A DNA stretch of 35,049 nt from Actinomycetota bacterium (GTDB taxonomy: Bacteria > Actinomycetota > Thermoleophilia > Gaiellales > Gaiellaceae). Numbering within the stretch: the stretch's first letter is position 1; the number at the start of each line of letters is the position of its first letter. The position numbers and the translations under genes were made by a program. Below are positions 1 through 8,101 of this stretch, piece after piece. The stretch spans positions 1-35,049 of the forward strand of contig VAWR01000009.1 in NCBI GenBank assembly GCA_005885245.1, written 5' to 3'. The notes under the pieces were generated by a model. That model did no database searches. It saw only the letters and a list, made by a program, of their open reading frames with translations, and was not told the origin of the DNA.

Positions 1-138
1 GACCGACCGGTTGTGGTCGACGTCTGTGTGTACGTCGAGCACGTCACCGGACCGCGCGAGCGCATCACGAAGCGCTGCAATGGTGCCTCGGTCCCGCCCC
101 TCTGAGAAGTTCGGCACGGACTCGAGCGGCAGGTCCAC
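1..138 (-). CDS. Glutamate formimidoyltransferase, N-terminal part (cut by window edge)
   Basis: The minus strand from 138 to base 1 reads as an open frame of 46 codons with the typical start of the formiminotransferase N-terminal subdomain: ESVPNFSEGRD at residues 6-16, then a VLDVHTDVDHNRSV-type block at the window edge. Members of this family transfer the formimino group of formiminoglutamate to tetrahydrofolate in histidine breakdown, or serve related folate chemistry. I chose the GTG at 138 because a TAGAGT hexamer ends 7 bases upstream of it, which suits leaderless expression. The GTG at 141 is an alternative only 4 bases from the hexamer. The gene is divergent from the methyltransferase at 158. 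The C-terminal domains and any cyclodeaminase fusion lie outside the window. Confidence 0.75.
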   Translation of the reverse strand, partial: MDLPLESVPNFSEGRDRGTIAALRDALARSGDVLDVHTDVDHNRSV

Positions 139-144
139 CACGCG

Positions 145-151
145 TACTCTA
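145..151. promoter_or_regulatory. Shared divergent -10 element TACTCTA
   Basis: Read on the plus strand, TACTCT (145-150) ends 7 bases before GTG 158. Read on the minus strand, TAGAGT (151-146) ends 7 bases before GTG 138. Both fit the TAnnnT -10 consensus at the distance expected when transcription starts at the start codon. No convincing -35 is visible. The double use is inferred from spacing alone. Confidence 0.55.
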
Positions 152-157
152 CGAACC

Positions 158-742
158 GTGAAGGCGTACTACGACCGACGCGCTCCGGAGTACGACGACT
201 GGTGGCTCGGCGAAGGCCTGTTTGCCGATCGCGACCGACCCGGGTGGGACGAGGAGCGCAGTCAGCTCGCCGTGGTCCTCGCGGACCTGCCGCCGCTGCG
301 AACGCTCGATGTCGCCTGTGGCACCGGTTTCTTGACGAGACACCTTCGAGGAGAGGTGGTCGGCCTCGATGCGAGCGAACGCATGCTCGAGCTGGCTCGG
401 GCGCAGGCCGCTGGCGCGACGGTCGTGCAGGGCGACGCGCTCTCGTTGCCGTTCGACGCCGGCGCATTCGACCGGGTCTTCACGAGCTACTTCTATTGCC
501 ATCTGGAAGAAGGTAACCGCGAGCGCTTCCTCGCCGAAGCCCGGCGAGTCGGCTCAGAGCTCGTCGTCGTCGCGTCTATTCGGCGCGAGGACGACCTCCC
601 CGTGCGCTGGGACGACCGGTTGCTGAAGGACGGCTCCCGCTGGACGGTCTACAAGCGGGTGTTCGAAGGCGCAGACCTGGCGCACGAGCTCGGCGGCGAG
701 ATCCTCTTCAAGGGGCGGTGGTTCGTCGTCGTTCGCGCTTGA
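158..742 (+). CDS. Class I SAM-dependent methyltransferase
   Basis: The 194-residue protein has a Rossmann methyltransferase core. Motif I, LDVACGTG, is at residues 50-57. The acidic residue after strand 2 is in GLDAS around residue 71. A GDALSLPF block near residues 92-99 is motif II/III-like, followed by AFDRVFTSYFYCHL. The N-terminal YYDRRAPEYDDWW resembles ubiE/methyltransferase-11 type small-molecule methyltransferases. The open frame extends upstream to base 11, but the family start and the TACTCT hexamer 7 bases upstream point to GTG 158 and a leaderless mRNA. The substrate cannot be told from sequence. The next gene overlaps its 3' end, so the two are probably co-transcribed. Confidence 0.8.
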   Translation: MKAYYDRRAPEYDDWWLGEGLFADRDRPGWDEERSQLAVVLADLPPLRTLDVACGTGFLTRHLRGEVVGLDASERMLELARAQAAGATVVQGDALSLPFDAGAFDRVFTSYFYCHLEEGNRERFLAEARRVGSELVVVASIRREDDLPVRWDDRLLKDGSRWTVYKRVFEGADLAHELGGEILFKGRWFVVVRA

Positions 743-1341
743 CGCGTCGCCGCTCCTCGTATCGGTCGTTCGCCTCGCTGGAGCGCGACCTGCGCGTCTG
801 TCGTGCCTGCACCGAAGCCGGCTTCCACCTCGAGTCACGGCCAGTCCTGAACGACTATGTCGGCCAGCGCGCATACATGTACGGCCAGGCGCCCGGCGTG
901 GTCGAAGGCAATGAGCGGCGTCCGTGGCGCGGCCGCGCGGGCAAGACGCTCAGGCGGTGGCTCGAGCTGGACGAGGAGGAGTTCTACGGCACGTTCTACT
1001 GCGCGTCCGTCACCCGCTGCTACCCGGGGCGCGCACCGTCGGGACGGGGCGACCGCACACCGACCCTGCGCGAACAAGAGCTCTGCTCCTTCTGGCGGCA
1101 CTGGGAGCTGAACCTCCTGCGGCCGGAGCTGATCGTGCCTGTCGGCGGCCTTGCGATCCGACGTCTGCTAGGGCTCAGCGGTCTCGCCGACTGCATCGGG
1201 CGGACCTTTGAACACGAAGGCGCCGTCGTCGTCCCTCTGCCACATCCGTCCGGGGCCAGCAGCTGGTTGAACGCGCCCGCGAACAGAGAGCTCGCTGCGG
1301 CCGCTGCGCGCCTCGTTCGAGTCGAGCTGGCGCGCCTGTGA
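718..1341 (+). CDS. Uracil-DNA glycosylase superfamily protein
   Basis: The 207-residue protein matches the family 4/5-like uracil-DNA glycosylase fold. GQAPG at 56-60 corresponds to the water-activating motif 1. RPWRGRAGKTL follows, and a PHPSGASSW block at 175-183 corresponds to the DNA-leucine-loop motif. Cysteines at 28 and 31 (CRAC), with later ones at 95, 101 and 123, could bind the [4Fe-4S] cluster of family 4, though spacing is not fully standard. The likely role is removal of uracil or another damaged base from DNA. The start is uncertain. GTG 718 lies close behind AAGGGG (710-715). TTG 739 would overlap the upstream stop as TTGA, a translational-coupling arrangement. Substrate range is unknown. 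Confidence 0.72.
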   Translation: MVRRRSRLTRRRSSYRSFASLERDLRVCRACTEAGFHLESRPVLNDYVGQRAYMYGQAPGVVEGNERRPWRGRAGKTLRRWLELDEEEFYGTFYCASVTRCYPGRAPSGRGDRTPTLREQELCSFWRHWELNLLRPELIVPVGGLAIRRLLGLSGLADCIGRTFEHEGAVVVPLPHPSGASSWLNAPANRELAAAAARLVRVELARL

Positions 1342-1357
1342 GGACAACGCCCGCGGC

Positions 1358-1363
1358 TAGATT
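1358..1363 (+). promoter_or_regulatory. -10 element TAGATT of a leaderless start
   Basis: TAGATT ends 6 bases before the GTG start of the ABC exporter gene at 1370. There is no Shine-Dalgarno sequence between them, so the mRNA probably begins at or next to the start codon. Confidence 0.5.
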
Positions 1364-1369
1364 TCAAGG

Positions 1370-3178
1370 GTGAAGGAGCACAGCGGAGCGCCGTATCGGC
1401 TGATCTTTGCCCGCCTGCTGGGCTTCCTCCGTCCCTACAAGGTCTCGCTCGTCGTCTCGATCGTGCTAGCAGTCGCGTCCCAGGGAGCGCAGATCGCGCT
1501 CGTCTGGGTGACGAAGCACGTGATCGACGACGCGATCGCTCCGCACGACGCGGGCAAGCTCTGGATGTACGTCTGGGCGATCGTCGGCCTCGGCGTGCTG
1601 CGGGCGGCGCTCATGGCGGCTCGAAGGCTCATCTCGGGGAAACAGGCGCTCGCCGTCGAGATGGACATGCGCCAGGGCCTCTACGCGCACCTCGTGCGTC
1701 TGTCGTTCGGTTTCTACGACCGTCACCAGACCGGGCAGCTGATGTCACGCGCGACGGTGGACCTACAGGGTGTCCGCTTCTTCCTCGGCTATGGGTTGAT
1801 CTTCTTCTTCCAGAACGTCCTCACTGTTCTGTCGGTGACCGCCGTCCTCTTCTTCTTCGAGTGGAAGCTGGCGTTGATCGCGCTCGCAATTACGCCGGTG
1901 CTCGTCGTGGTCGCGTACAGGTACAGCCACGTGGCGCATCCGACGCTCCGGGACGTGCAGCAAAAGCTGGCAGACGTCGCGACCGTCGCCGAAGAGAACA
2001 TCGTCGGCGTCCACGTCGTCAAGTCATTCGCACAGGAGCCCCAGGAAGAGGAGAAGTTCAGGGGTCGCTCAGAGGCGGTATTCCAGCAAACGCTGCGCGC
2101 GAACCGCCAACGTGCGCTCTACGTTCCGTTCATCTCCTGGGTGCCGATGCTTGCGCAGGGCGCGGTCCTGCTTGCCGGCGCGCGCATGGTGACGAGCGGC
2201 CAGCTGAGCGTCGGCGGCTTCGTCGCGTTCAACCTCTACCTGGGCATGCTGATCATGCCGTTGCGCTCGCTCGGTATGTGGGTCGGTCAGGCACAGCGCG
2301 CAACGGCGTCGGGCGAGCGGATCTTCCAGGTGATGGACGAGCCCGAGGAGATCGCGGACCGGCCCGGCGCCGTCGAGCTGCCGGAGGGCGGAGGCCGCCT
2401 GCGCTTCGAGTCGGTCGGCTTCGAGTACCTGAAGGGACACCCGGTGCTGCAAGACATCGACCTGGAGCTCGAGGCGGGCAGGACGTTCGCCCTGATCGGC
2501 CACACGGGTTCGGGCAAGACGACACTGACCTCGCTGGTGCCGCGCTTCTACGACGTGACCTCCGGGCGGATTACGCTCGACGATGCCGACGTGCGCGACG
2601 TGAAGCTCACGTCTCTCCGTCACGCCATCGGCGTCATCTCACAGGATCCGTTCCTCTTCTCGGCCACGGTGCGCGAAAACATCACGTTCGGCGCTCCAGG
2701 CCTCGACGACGCCGAGGTGGAGCGAATCGCACGTCTGGCGCAAGCGCACGAATTCGTCGAGCGCCTGCCCGAGGGATACGACACCGTGATCGGCGAGCGC
2801 GGGATCACGCTCTCCGGAGGGCAGCGCCAGCGGCTTGCCATTGCCCGCGCGCTCGCCGTCGACCCGCGCGTGCTGATCCTCGACGACGCGACTGCGTCGG
2901 TGGACGCCTCGACGGAAGCGCGCATCCGCCTCGGCTTACGCGAGGCGATGCGCAACCGGACGACGCTGATCATCGCCCACCGCCTCTCGACGATCGCGCT
3001 TGCCGACGAGATCGTCGTGCTGGATGACGGCCGGATCGCGGCACGCGGCACGCACGACGAGCTCCTCGAGACGAGCTCGGTCTACCGCGACATCTACGAC
3101 CACGGCCTGCTGGAGCGTCAGTTCGCGGATGCGGTCGAGGCCCGCGCCGAAACCGATGCGCTGGAAGCCGCGTCATGA
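1370..3178 (+). CDS. ABC exporter half-transporter (subunit 1, degenerate Walker B)
   Basis: The 602-residue protein is a type IV ABC exporter half. It has an N-terminal six-helix transmembrane domain (about residues 20-310) and a C-terminal nucleotide-binding domain. Walker A is GHTGSGKTT at 377-385, the signature is LSGGQRQR from 481, Walker B is VLILDD at 501-506, and the switch histidine is in IIAHRLST around 534-541. The Walker B aspartate is followed by Asp506 where the catalytic glutamate normally stands. The downstream gene has a normal glutamate but a changed signature motif. This reciprocal pattern is the mark of heterodimeric exporters with one non-hydrolysing site. The substrate (lipid, drug or peptide) is not readable. 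GTG 1370 is supported by TAGATT 6 bases upstream. Confidence 0.9.
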   Translation: MKEHSGAPYRLIFARLLGFLRPYKVSLVVSIVLAVASQGAQIALVWVTKHVIDDAIAPHDAGKLWMYVWAIVGLGVLRAALMAARRLISGKQALAVEMDMRQGLYAHLVRLSFGFYDRHQTGQLMSRATVDLQGVRFFLGYGLIFFFQNVLTVLSVTAVLFFFEWKLALIALAITPVLVVVAYRYSHVAHPTLRDVQQKLADVATVAEENIVGVHVVKSFAQEPQEEEKFRGRSEAVFQQTLRANRQRALYVPFISWVPMLAQGAVLLAGARMVTSGQLSVGGFVAFNLYLGMLIMPLRSLGMWVGQAQRATASGERIFQVMDEPEEIADRPGAVELPEGGGRLRFESVGFEYLKGHPVLQDIDLELEAGRTFALIGHTGSGKTTLTSLVPRFYDVTSGRITLDDADVRDVKLTSLRHAIGVISQDPFLFSATVRENITFGAPGLDDAEVERIARLAQAHEFVERLPEGYDTVIGERGITLSGGQRQRLAIARALAVDPRVLILDDATASVDASTEARIRLGLREAMRNRTTLIIAHRLSTIALADEIVVLDDGRIAARGTHDELLETSSVYRDIYDHGLLERQFADAVEARAETDALEAAS

Positions 3179-3317
3179 CGTTCCAACTCGGCGCCAAATC
3201 GACACAGACGCGCGAGACCTGGTGGGGTAGCGTCGACCGCGGGTGGCGGGTGGCAACACTCCCCTCCCGGGTGGGGACGCGCGCGCATGTACCTAAGAAG
3301 GGCGGGGGCGGCGGGCT

Positions 3318-5123
3318 GTGAGGGTCTGGCAGCCGGGAAGCCACCTGAGCTCGATCAACAAGGTCGAGGTCGACGACTGGTCGTGGCGGCGGACGCGACG
3401 GCGGATCGCGGCGCTCGCTCGGCTCACGCGCCCCTACAAGGGACGCACGGCCCTCTCCGTCGTCTCCTTGCTGGCCGCCACCGCTACGGCGCTCGCCCCC
3501 CCGTTCCTCGCCAAGTACGCGGTCGACGACGGCATCCGCCGGCACGACCTCGGCAAGCTGTGGTGGATCGTCGGCGCCTTCGTGCTGGCCGGCTTCCTGA
3601 ACTGGGGGATGAGCTACGTCCAGACCTACCTCACCGGTTGGGTCGGGGAGCGCATCCTCGCCGACCTGAGGGTCGGTCTCTTCCGCCATCTCCAGCGGCT
3701 CTCGCTCGGGTTCTACGAGCGCACGCGCGCCGGGGTGATCATCAGCCGGCTCACAAACGACGTCGAGGCGATCGACCAGCTCGTCACCGACGGGGTCACG
3801 AGCCTCGTCCAGAACACGCTCACGCTGGTCGGCACGGCGATCCTGCTGTTCGTCCTCGACTGGCGCCTCGCACTCGCCACGCTGGCCGTGATCCCGCTGA
3901 TGAGTGTCGCAACGGTCATCTTCCGCGTTCGCTCGACGCGTGCATACCGCGCCGTACGCGAGCGTCTGGGCCTGGTCACGGCAACCCTCGCCGAGGACAT
4001 CGCCGGAATGCGCGTGGTGCAGGCTTTCACGCGCGAGGAGGCCAACACGCAGAACTTCAGGAACGTGAGCGAGCGCTACCGCGACTCGAACATGGAGACG
4101 GTCGTCCTGAACGGGCTCTACTTCCCGTTTGTCGACCTGCTCTCCTCGATTGCCCTCGCGGTCGTCCTGGGCTACGGCGGCCATCTCTACTTCAACGGCG
4201 ACGTAACGCTGGGAACGCTGTTCGCGTTCATGCTCTACGTACAGAACTTCTTCGATCCGGTGCAGCAGCTCTCGCAGTTGTACAACACGTTCCTCTCGGC
4301 GACGGCAGCGCTGGACAAGATCATGGACGTCATGGACGAAACCCCGGAGGTGCACGACCGGCCGGGAGCGCAGCCGCTCCCGCTGGTCGACGGCCACGTG
4401 CGCTTCGAGGACGTGCGGTTCGGCTACGGCGACGGACCCGAGGTGCTGCACGAGCTCGACCTCGACGTGCCCGCGGGGACGACCGTCGCCCTGGTCGGTC
4501 ACACGGGAGCCGGCAAGTCGACGATCGCGAAGCTCCTGGCGCGCTTCTACGATCCGCGCGAGGGCCGGATCACGATCGACGGCCACGACTTGCGGGACGT
4601 GACACAGGCGTCGCTCCGCCACCAGCTCGGCATCGTCCCGCAGGAAGGCTTCCTGTTCGCGGGCACGGTGACCGACAACATCGCGTTCGGCCGGCCGGAC
4701 GCGACCTCAGAGCAGGTCGTCCAGGCCGCGCAGACGGTCGGGGCTCACGACTTCATCCTGCGGCTCGAGGACGGCTACGAGACGGAGCTGCAGGAACGCG
4801 GCTCGCGGCTCTCGCTGGGCCAGCGGCAGCTGATCGCATTGGCGCGCGCCCTGCTCGCCGATCCCCGCATCCTGATCCTCGACGAGGCGACCTCGTCCGT
4901 CGACATCGGCACCGAACGGAAGATCGAGCGCGCACTGCGGCTGCTACTCGCGGGCCGCACCGCGTTCATCATCGCGCACCGGCTGTCGACGATTCGCGAC
5001 GCCGACCTGATCGTCGTGCTCGAGCACGGCCGCATCGTGGAGCAGGGAACCCACGAGGAGCTTCTGTCCAGGCGGGGCCTCTACACCTCTCTCTATGGAG
5101 ACTGGGCCGCGGACGTGGCCTGA
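3318..5123 (+). CDS. ABC exporter half-transporter (subunit 2, degenerate signature motif)
   Basis: The 601-residue protein has the same layout as its upstream neighbour: a transmembrane domain over about residues 40-330, then the ATPase. Walker A is GHTGAGKST at 394-402, Walker B is ILILDE at 518-523 with a normal catalytic glutamate, and the H-loop is IIAHRLST. The signature reads LSLGQ (498-502) in place of LSGGQ. In a heterodimer this signature would face the Walker B of subunit 1 that has Asp for Glu, so both defects fall in one composite site. The 139-base gap after subunit 1 is GC-rich with an imperfect palindrome at 3261-3276 (CCCC..CCGG..GGGG). I see no clear promoter there. The GTG 3318 start lacks a well-placed Shine-Dalgarno and is less certain than the gene. 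Confidence 0.9.
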   Translation: MRVWQPGSHLSSINKVEVDDWSWRRTRRRIAALARLTRPYKGRTALSVVSLLAATATALAPPFLAKYAVDDGIRRHDLGKLWWIVGAFVLAGFLNWGMSYVQTYLTGWVGERILADLRVGLFRHLQRLSLGFYERTRAGVIISRLTNDVEAIDQLVTDGVTSLVQNTLTLVGTAILLFVLDWRLALATLAVIPLMSVATVIFRVRSTRAYRAVRERLGLVTATLAEDIAGMRVVQAFTREEANTQNFRNVSERYRDSNMETVVLNGLYFPFVDLLSSIALAVVLGYGGHLYFNGDVTLGTLFAFMLYVQNFFDPVQQLSQLYNTFLSATAALDKIMDVMDETPEVHDRPGAQPLPLVDGHVRFEDVRFGYGDGPEVLHELDLDVPAGTTVALVGHTGAGKSTIAKLLARFYDPREGRITIDGHDLRDVTQASLRHQLGIVPQEGFLFAGTVTDNIAFGRPDATSEQVVQAAQTVGAHDFILRLEDGYETELQERGSRLSLGQRQLIALARALLADPRILILDEATSSVDIGTERKIERALRLLLAGRTAFIIAHRLSTIRDADLIVVLEHGRIVEQGTHEELLSRRGLYTSLYGDWAADVA

Positions 5124-5168
5124 ACGGGGGATGGTGCGAGCCGCGGGGGCCGCCGATGCTCGCCGCGG

Positions 5169-5975
5169 ATGGGGATCGTTGCCGCCTCACCTGAGCCCGC
5201 AAGCCCGCCGCTCGAGATCAAGGGCGTTCTGCGCGACACGACGCCTGTGTACCGGAGTCTGTTCGCGCGCTCGTTCCTGACGGGCTTCACGGTCTTCGCC
5301 GTCCTCGGGACCATCGACCTCGTCGGCGCTCGCACGCACGGCGACTGGACTCTGACCGCCGTCGGCATCGTCGCCACGACGGCGGCCTTCGTCGGCACGA
5401 CGTTCGTCCAGGGAGCACTAGTGGACGCCGTCGACAGCGAGCACCGAGGGGTCGCGGTTCCGCTCGTGGGCGATCTGTACCGGCGCTCGTGGGCGCGTCT
5501 CGGGGCTCTCGTCGAGCTCTCTCTGCGAACCGGCTTCGCGGTCGCGTTCGCACTGTTTCTGTTCGTCGTTCCGGGAGTGCTGCTCGCCGTCCGGTGGGCG
5601 CTCGCCGCGCCGGTGGTGATGCTCGAAGGACTCGGCGCGCGCGACGCGATGCGACGCTCGGGCGAGCTCGTCCGGGGCCATCGAGGCGCCGTCTTCCGGG
5701 TGTTGCTCAACGTCTGGGTCCGCGTCGCGATCGCGTGGTTCCTACTCGACCGCATCATCGTGCACCTTTCCGGGACGATGGGGCATCCACTGCTGTCGTT
5801 CTGGATCGGCGGCGCGCTCGCGAGCGCGGTCGTCACGCCCTATGCCGGGCATGCTCTGAGCGTCGTCTATTACCGCCTCACGCAGCCGGATCTGCCCGTG
5901 ATCGCCGCAAAGAGGCAGACGTGGCAGTCCGTCTGGCAGGAGCACGACCTGCGCCGCGACGACAAGGCGGGCTGA
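5169..5975 (+). CDS. Integral membrane protein of unknown role (GPDPase-membrane-domain-like)
   Basis: The 268-residue protein has about five or six hydrophobic segments. The first two lie near residues 33-55 and 63-85. A long one in the middle ends in a VVPGVLLAVRWALAAPV block followed by GARDAMRRSGELVRGHR. That block is the characteristic core of the membrane domain found in glycerophosphodiester phosphodiesterase-linked and related DUF families of actinobacteria. No catalytic motif is visible and I assign no function. It follows the ABC exporter by 45 bases on the same strand, so it may share that transcript. The ATG at 5169 has no strong ribosome binding site. Confidence 0.7.
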   Translation: MGIVAASPEPASPPLEIKGVLRDTTPVYRSLFARSFLTGFTVFAVLGTIDLVGARTHGDWTLTAVGIVATTAAFVGTTFVQGALVDAVDSEHRGVAVPLVGDLYRRSWARLGALVELSLRTGFAVAFALFLFVVPGVLLAVRWALAAPVVMLEGLGARDAMRRSGELVRGHRGAVFRVLLNVWVRVAIAWFLLDRIIVHLSGTMGHPLLSFWIGGALASAVVTPYAGHALSVVYYRLTQPDLPVIAAKRQTWQSVWQEHDLRRDDKAG

Positions 5976-5981
5976 CCGCTC

Positions 5982-5987
5982 TAAACT
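5982..5987 (+). promoter_or_regulatory. -10 element TAAACT of a leaderless start
   Basis: TAAACT lies 7 bases after the stop of the membrane-protein gene and 8 bases before GTG 5996. No Shine-Dalgarno intervenes, which fits a leaderless transcript for the HD-fold gene. Confidence 0.45.
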
Positions 5988-5995
5988 CGTCGGCG

Positions 5996-6874
5996 GTGAC
6001 ACTCGACCCCGAGACCGAGGAACGCATCGACCAGCCCGTCTCGGAAGAGGCGGAACGCGAGACACGCCTCACCCCCACCCAGGCCGTCGCGCAGATGAAG
6101 ATCAACGTTCCCGTGCGGGGGAATCGGAAGCTGCGGCGCATCCTCGAGCGGGTCAACGCGGACACGCAGCTGAAAGCGTGGTGGCACGCGTCCAACGTGA
6201 ACGCGGTGGCCCGAATGCACATCAACGACCACTCGTGGGTGCACATCCAGATCGTCGCCAACATCGGACTGAAGCTCCTCCGTCAGCTCGAGAAGCATCA
6301 CGTGCAGCCGTCGCTGGTGGGCGACTATGGGTACGAGAACGACGATTCCGAGGTGGTCGTCCTGCTCGCCGCCCTGACCCATTGCATCGGCATGGCCGTG
6401 CACCGGGAGGGGCACGAGGACTTCAGCCTCTTCCTCGCCGAGCCGAAGCTGCGTCAGTTGCTCGAGGGCGTCTACGACGAGCCCGATCTGACCGTGATCG
6501 TCTCGGAGGTCCTGCAGGCGATCACGAGCCATCGCGACTACGGCAAGCCGCTGACCCTCGAGGCGGGAATCGTGCGCGTCGCGGACGCCCTCGACATGGA
6601 GCAGGGACGCTCGAGAATCCCCTTTGCCCGCGGCTCGATCTCGATCCATTCATTGAGCGCGGCGGCGATCGAGGACGTGGCGATCAAAGACGGTGAGGAA
6701 CGCCCGATCCTGATCGAGATCACGATGAACAACTCCTCGGGGATCTACCAGGTGGACGGTCTCCTGAAGGCGAAGCTGCAGGGATCCGGCCTCGAGCCTT
6801 ACGTCGAAGTTGTCGCGCACATCGACACCGAGGCCGAGAAGCGCCTGGTGCCGATCTACCGGCTCGAGACCTAA
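5996..6874 (+). CDS. HD-superfamily phosphohydrolase-like protein with altered HD dyad
   Basis: The 292-residue protein looks like a metal-dependent HD phosphohydrolase of a type also seen in archaea. The first metal histidine would be in WVHIQ around residue 83. The HD dyad position reads LTHCIGM at 128-133, with Cys130 where Asp is expected, followed by HREGHED. The last acidic metal ligand would be in VRVADALD around 193-200. The rest of the fold, including the helix before EVLQAITSHRDYGKPLT, is well kept. The open frame runs upstream to 5489, but GTG 5996 with TAAACT 8 bases ahead is the sensible start. Loss of the Asp could change metal choice or abolish hydrolysis. The substrate is unknown, and the stop lies just before the tRNA-Glu gene on the other strand. 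Confidence 0.72.
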   Translation: MTLDPETEERIDQPVSEEAERETRLTPTQAVAQMKINVPVRGNRKLRRILERVNADTQLKAWWHASNVNAVARMHINDHSWVHIQIVANIGLKLLRQLEKHHVQPSLVGDYGYENDDSEVVVLLAALTHCIGMAVHREGHEDFSLFLAEPKLRQLLEGVYDEPDLTVIVSEVLQAITSHRDYGKPLTLEAGIVRVADALDMEQGRSRIPFARGSISIHSLSAAAIEDVAIKDGEERPILIEITMNNSSGIYQVDGLLKAKLQGSGLEPYVEVVAHIDTEAEKRLVPIYRLET

Positions 6875-6880
6875 AGAGGA

Positions 6881-6953
6881 AGGCCCATACGGGATTCGAA
6901 CCCGTGCCGCCGCCGTGAGAGGGCGGTGTCCTAGGCCACTAGACGAATGGGCC
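6881..6953 (-). tRNA. tRNA-Glu (CTC anticodon)
   Basis: On the minus strand the sequence folds as a full cloverleaf. The acceptor is GGCCCAT pairing with ATGGGCC. The D-arm is present, the anticodon stem CCGCC/GGCGG encloses the loop CTCTCAC with anticodon CTC, and the T-arm has GGTTCGAATCC. CTC reads GAG codons, so this is tRNA-Glu. CCA is not encoded. A TAGACT hexamer at 6972-6967, about 13 bases upstream of the mature 5' end, is a plausible -10. Confidence 0.95.
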
Positions 6954-6966
6954 GAGCGAAGCGTTC

Positions 6967-6972
6967 AGTCTA
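6967..6972 (-). promoter_or_regulatory. -10 element TAGACT upstream of tRNA-Glu
   Basis: TAGACT on the minus strand matches TAnnnT and ends 13 bases before the tRNA 5' end. No good -35 is visible at 16-18 bases spacing. Confidence 0.35.
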
Positions 6973-7064
6973 GCGGCGGCCGGGAAGAGTCGCCCTCATG
7001 GTGCCACGCTCGCCGAAGGAGATCCCCGCGTGCTGTGCGCGCAGAAGACGGCACCTAGCGCGGC

Positions 7065-7070
7065 TACAAT
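7065..7070 (+). promoter_or_regulatory. -10 element TACAAT of tRNA-Gln
   Basis: TACAAT is close to the bacterial -10 consensus and ends 11 bases before the tRNA-Gln 5' end. A recognisable -35 is lacking. Confidence 0.45.
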
Positions 7071-7081
7071 GGCGAACCCGT

Positions 7082-7152
7082 TGCGGGGTCGTCTAATGGT
7101 AGGACGCCTGACTCTGGATCAGGTAGTCAAGGTTCGAGTCCTTGCCCCGCAG
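7082..7152 (+). tRNA. tRNA-Gln (CTG anticodon)
   Basis: The sequence folds as a cloverleaf. Acceptor TGCGGGG (7082-7088) pairs with CCCCGCA (7145-7151), and the discriminator is G7152. The anticodon stem CCTGA/TCAGG holds the loop CTCTGGA with anticodon CTG. The T-arm has GGTTCGAGTCC. CTG reads CAG codons, giving tRNA-Gln. CCA is not encoded. Confidence 0.95.
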
Positions 7153-7161
7153 CCTGACCTA

Positions 7162-7167
7162 TAGCCT
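7162..7167 (+). promoter_or_regulatory. -10 element TAGCCT of a leaderless start
   Basis: TAGCCT begins 10 bases after the end of tRNA-Gln and ends 7 bases before GTG 7175. It gives the hydrolase gene its own leaderless start without a terminator between it and the tRNA. Confidence 0.5.
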
Positions 7168-7174
7168 CGCTTCG

Positions 7175-8050
7175 GTGCCCGAGCTGACGATTGGAACGGT
7201 GGACGACCGTTTACTTACGGTCTACGACGCCGGTGATCCAGACGGTCGTCCCATCGTCTTCCACCACGGCACGCCCGCCTCCGGCAAGCCTTTCGATCCG
7301 CACATCACGCTGGCACACGAGCGCGGCATCCGCTTGGTCTCCTACGACCGTGCCGGCTACGGAGCATCGACCCGACATGCAGGACGAGAAGTCGTCGACG
7401 TCGTGCAGGACGTCGAGGCGATCGCCGACGCACTCGGGCTCGAACGCTTCGCCACGTGGGGCGTGTCCGGCGGCGGTCCCCATGCACTCGCTACTGCGGC
7501 CGGCCTCCAGGATCGCGTCGTCGCAGTCGCGACCGCGGCATCGATCGCACCCCCGGACCGCCCCGGCGTGGACCTCACCGAGGGCATGGGCGAGGGAAAC
7601 ATCATCGAGTTCGGCCTGGCGCGAGAAGGTGAGGATGCGCTCCGTCCGGCTCTGGAGCGCGAGGCCGCCGGCCTCGAAGACGTTGACGTCCCCGGCTTCG
7701 TCGAGGCGATGCGGCCCTTTCTCTCCGACGTGGACGCCGTTGCGCTCGACGGGGAGTTCGGTACGTACATGCTCGACGGCTTCCGCTGCAGCCTCGCCCG
7801 CAGCGTCGACGGCTGGGTCGACGACGATCTCGCGTTCGTGCGCCCGTGGGGCTTCGACCTCGAAGCCGTCACCACCCCCGTCCTCGTCGTTCAGGGTCGC
7901 CAGGACCTGATGGTTCCGTGGAGCCACGGCGAGTGGCTCGCCCGCAACGTTCCATCTGCCGAGCCATGGCTCCGCGAAGACGAGGGCCACTTGACGCTGT
8001 TCGTCCGCGTGGCTCCGTCGATTCAGGAGTGGCTGCTCGAGCGCTTCTAA
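7175..8050 (+). CDS. Alpha/beta-hydrolase
   Basis: The 291-residue protein is a classic alpha/beta-hydrolase. HHGTP at 30-34 forms the oxyanion-hole turn. GVSGGG at 96-101 is the nucleophile elbow with Ser98. The acid is probably the Asp of VVQGRQDLMVP, and the general base is the His of EDEGHLTLF near the C-terminus. Such enzymes cleave esters, lactones, epoxides or similar, and the sequence does not show which. The open frame reaches back into the tRNA at 7142, but GTG 7175 sits 7 bases behind TAGCCT and matches the family N-terminus (VPELTIGTVDDR). It is a single gene with no co-directional partner. Confidence 0.85.
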   Translation: MPELTIGTVDDRLLTVYDAGDPDGRPIVFHHGTPASGKPFDPHITLAHERGIRLVSYDRAGYGASTRHAGREVVDVVQDVEAIADALGLERFATWGVSGGGPHALATAAGLQDRVVAVATAASIAPPDRPGVDLTEGMGEGNIIEFGLAREGEDALRPALEREAAGLEDVDVPGFVEAMRPFLSDVDAVALDGEFGTYMLDGFRCSLARSVDGWVDDDLAFVRPWGFDLEAVTTPVLVVQGRQDLMVPWSHGEWLARNVPSAEPWLREDEGHLTLFVRVAPSIQEWLLERF

Positions 8051-8101
8051 CGGAGTGGCCGGGCTCCAAGGGAAGAGCCCGGCCCTCCGGTCGCAGGTGT
8101 G

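Noticed and set aside
2970-4622. 550-codon open frame antisense to the ABC exporter genes
   Set aside because: It is a high-GC codon shadow: low-complexity Arg/Glu/Val-rich product, no recognisable motif, and it crosses two well-supported genes.
3287-5194. 635-codon plus-strand frame overlapping ABC subunit 2
   Set aside because: It is the +2 shadow of the ABC gene and has an Arg/Pro/Ala-rich product.
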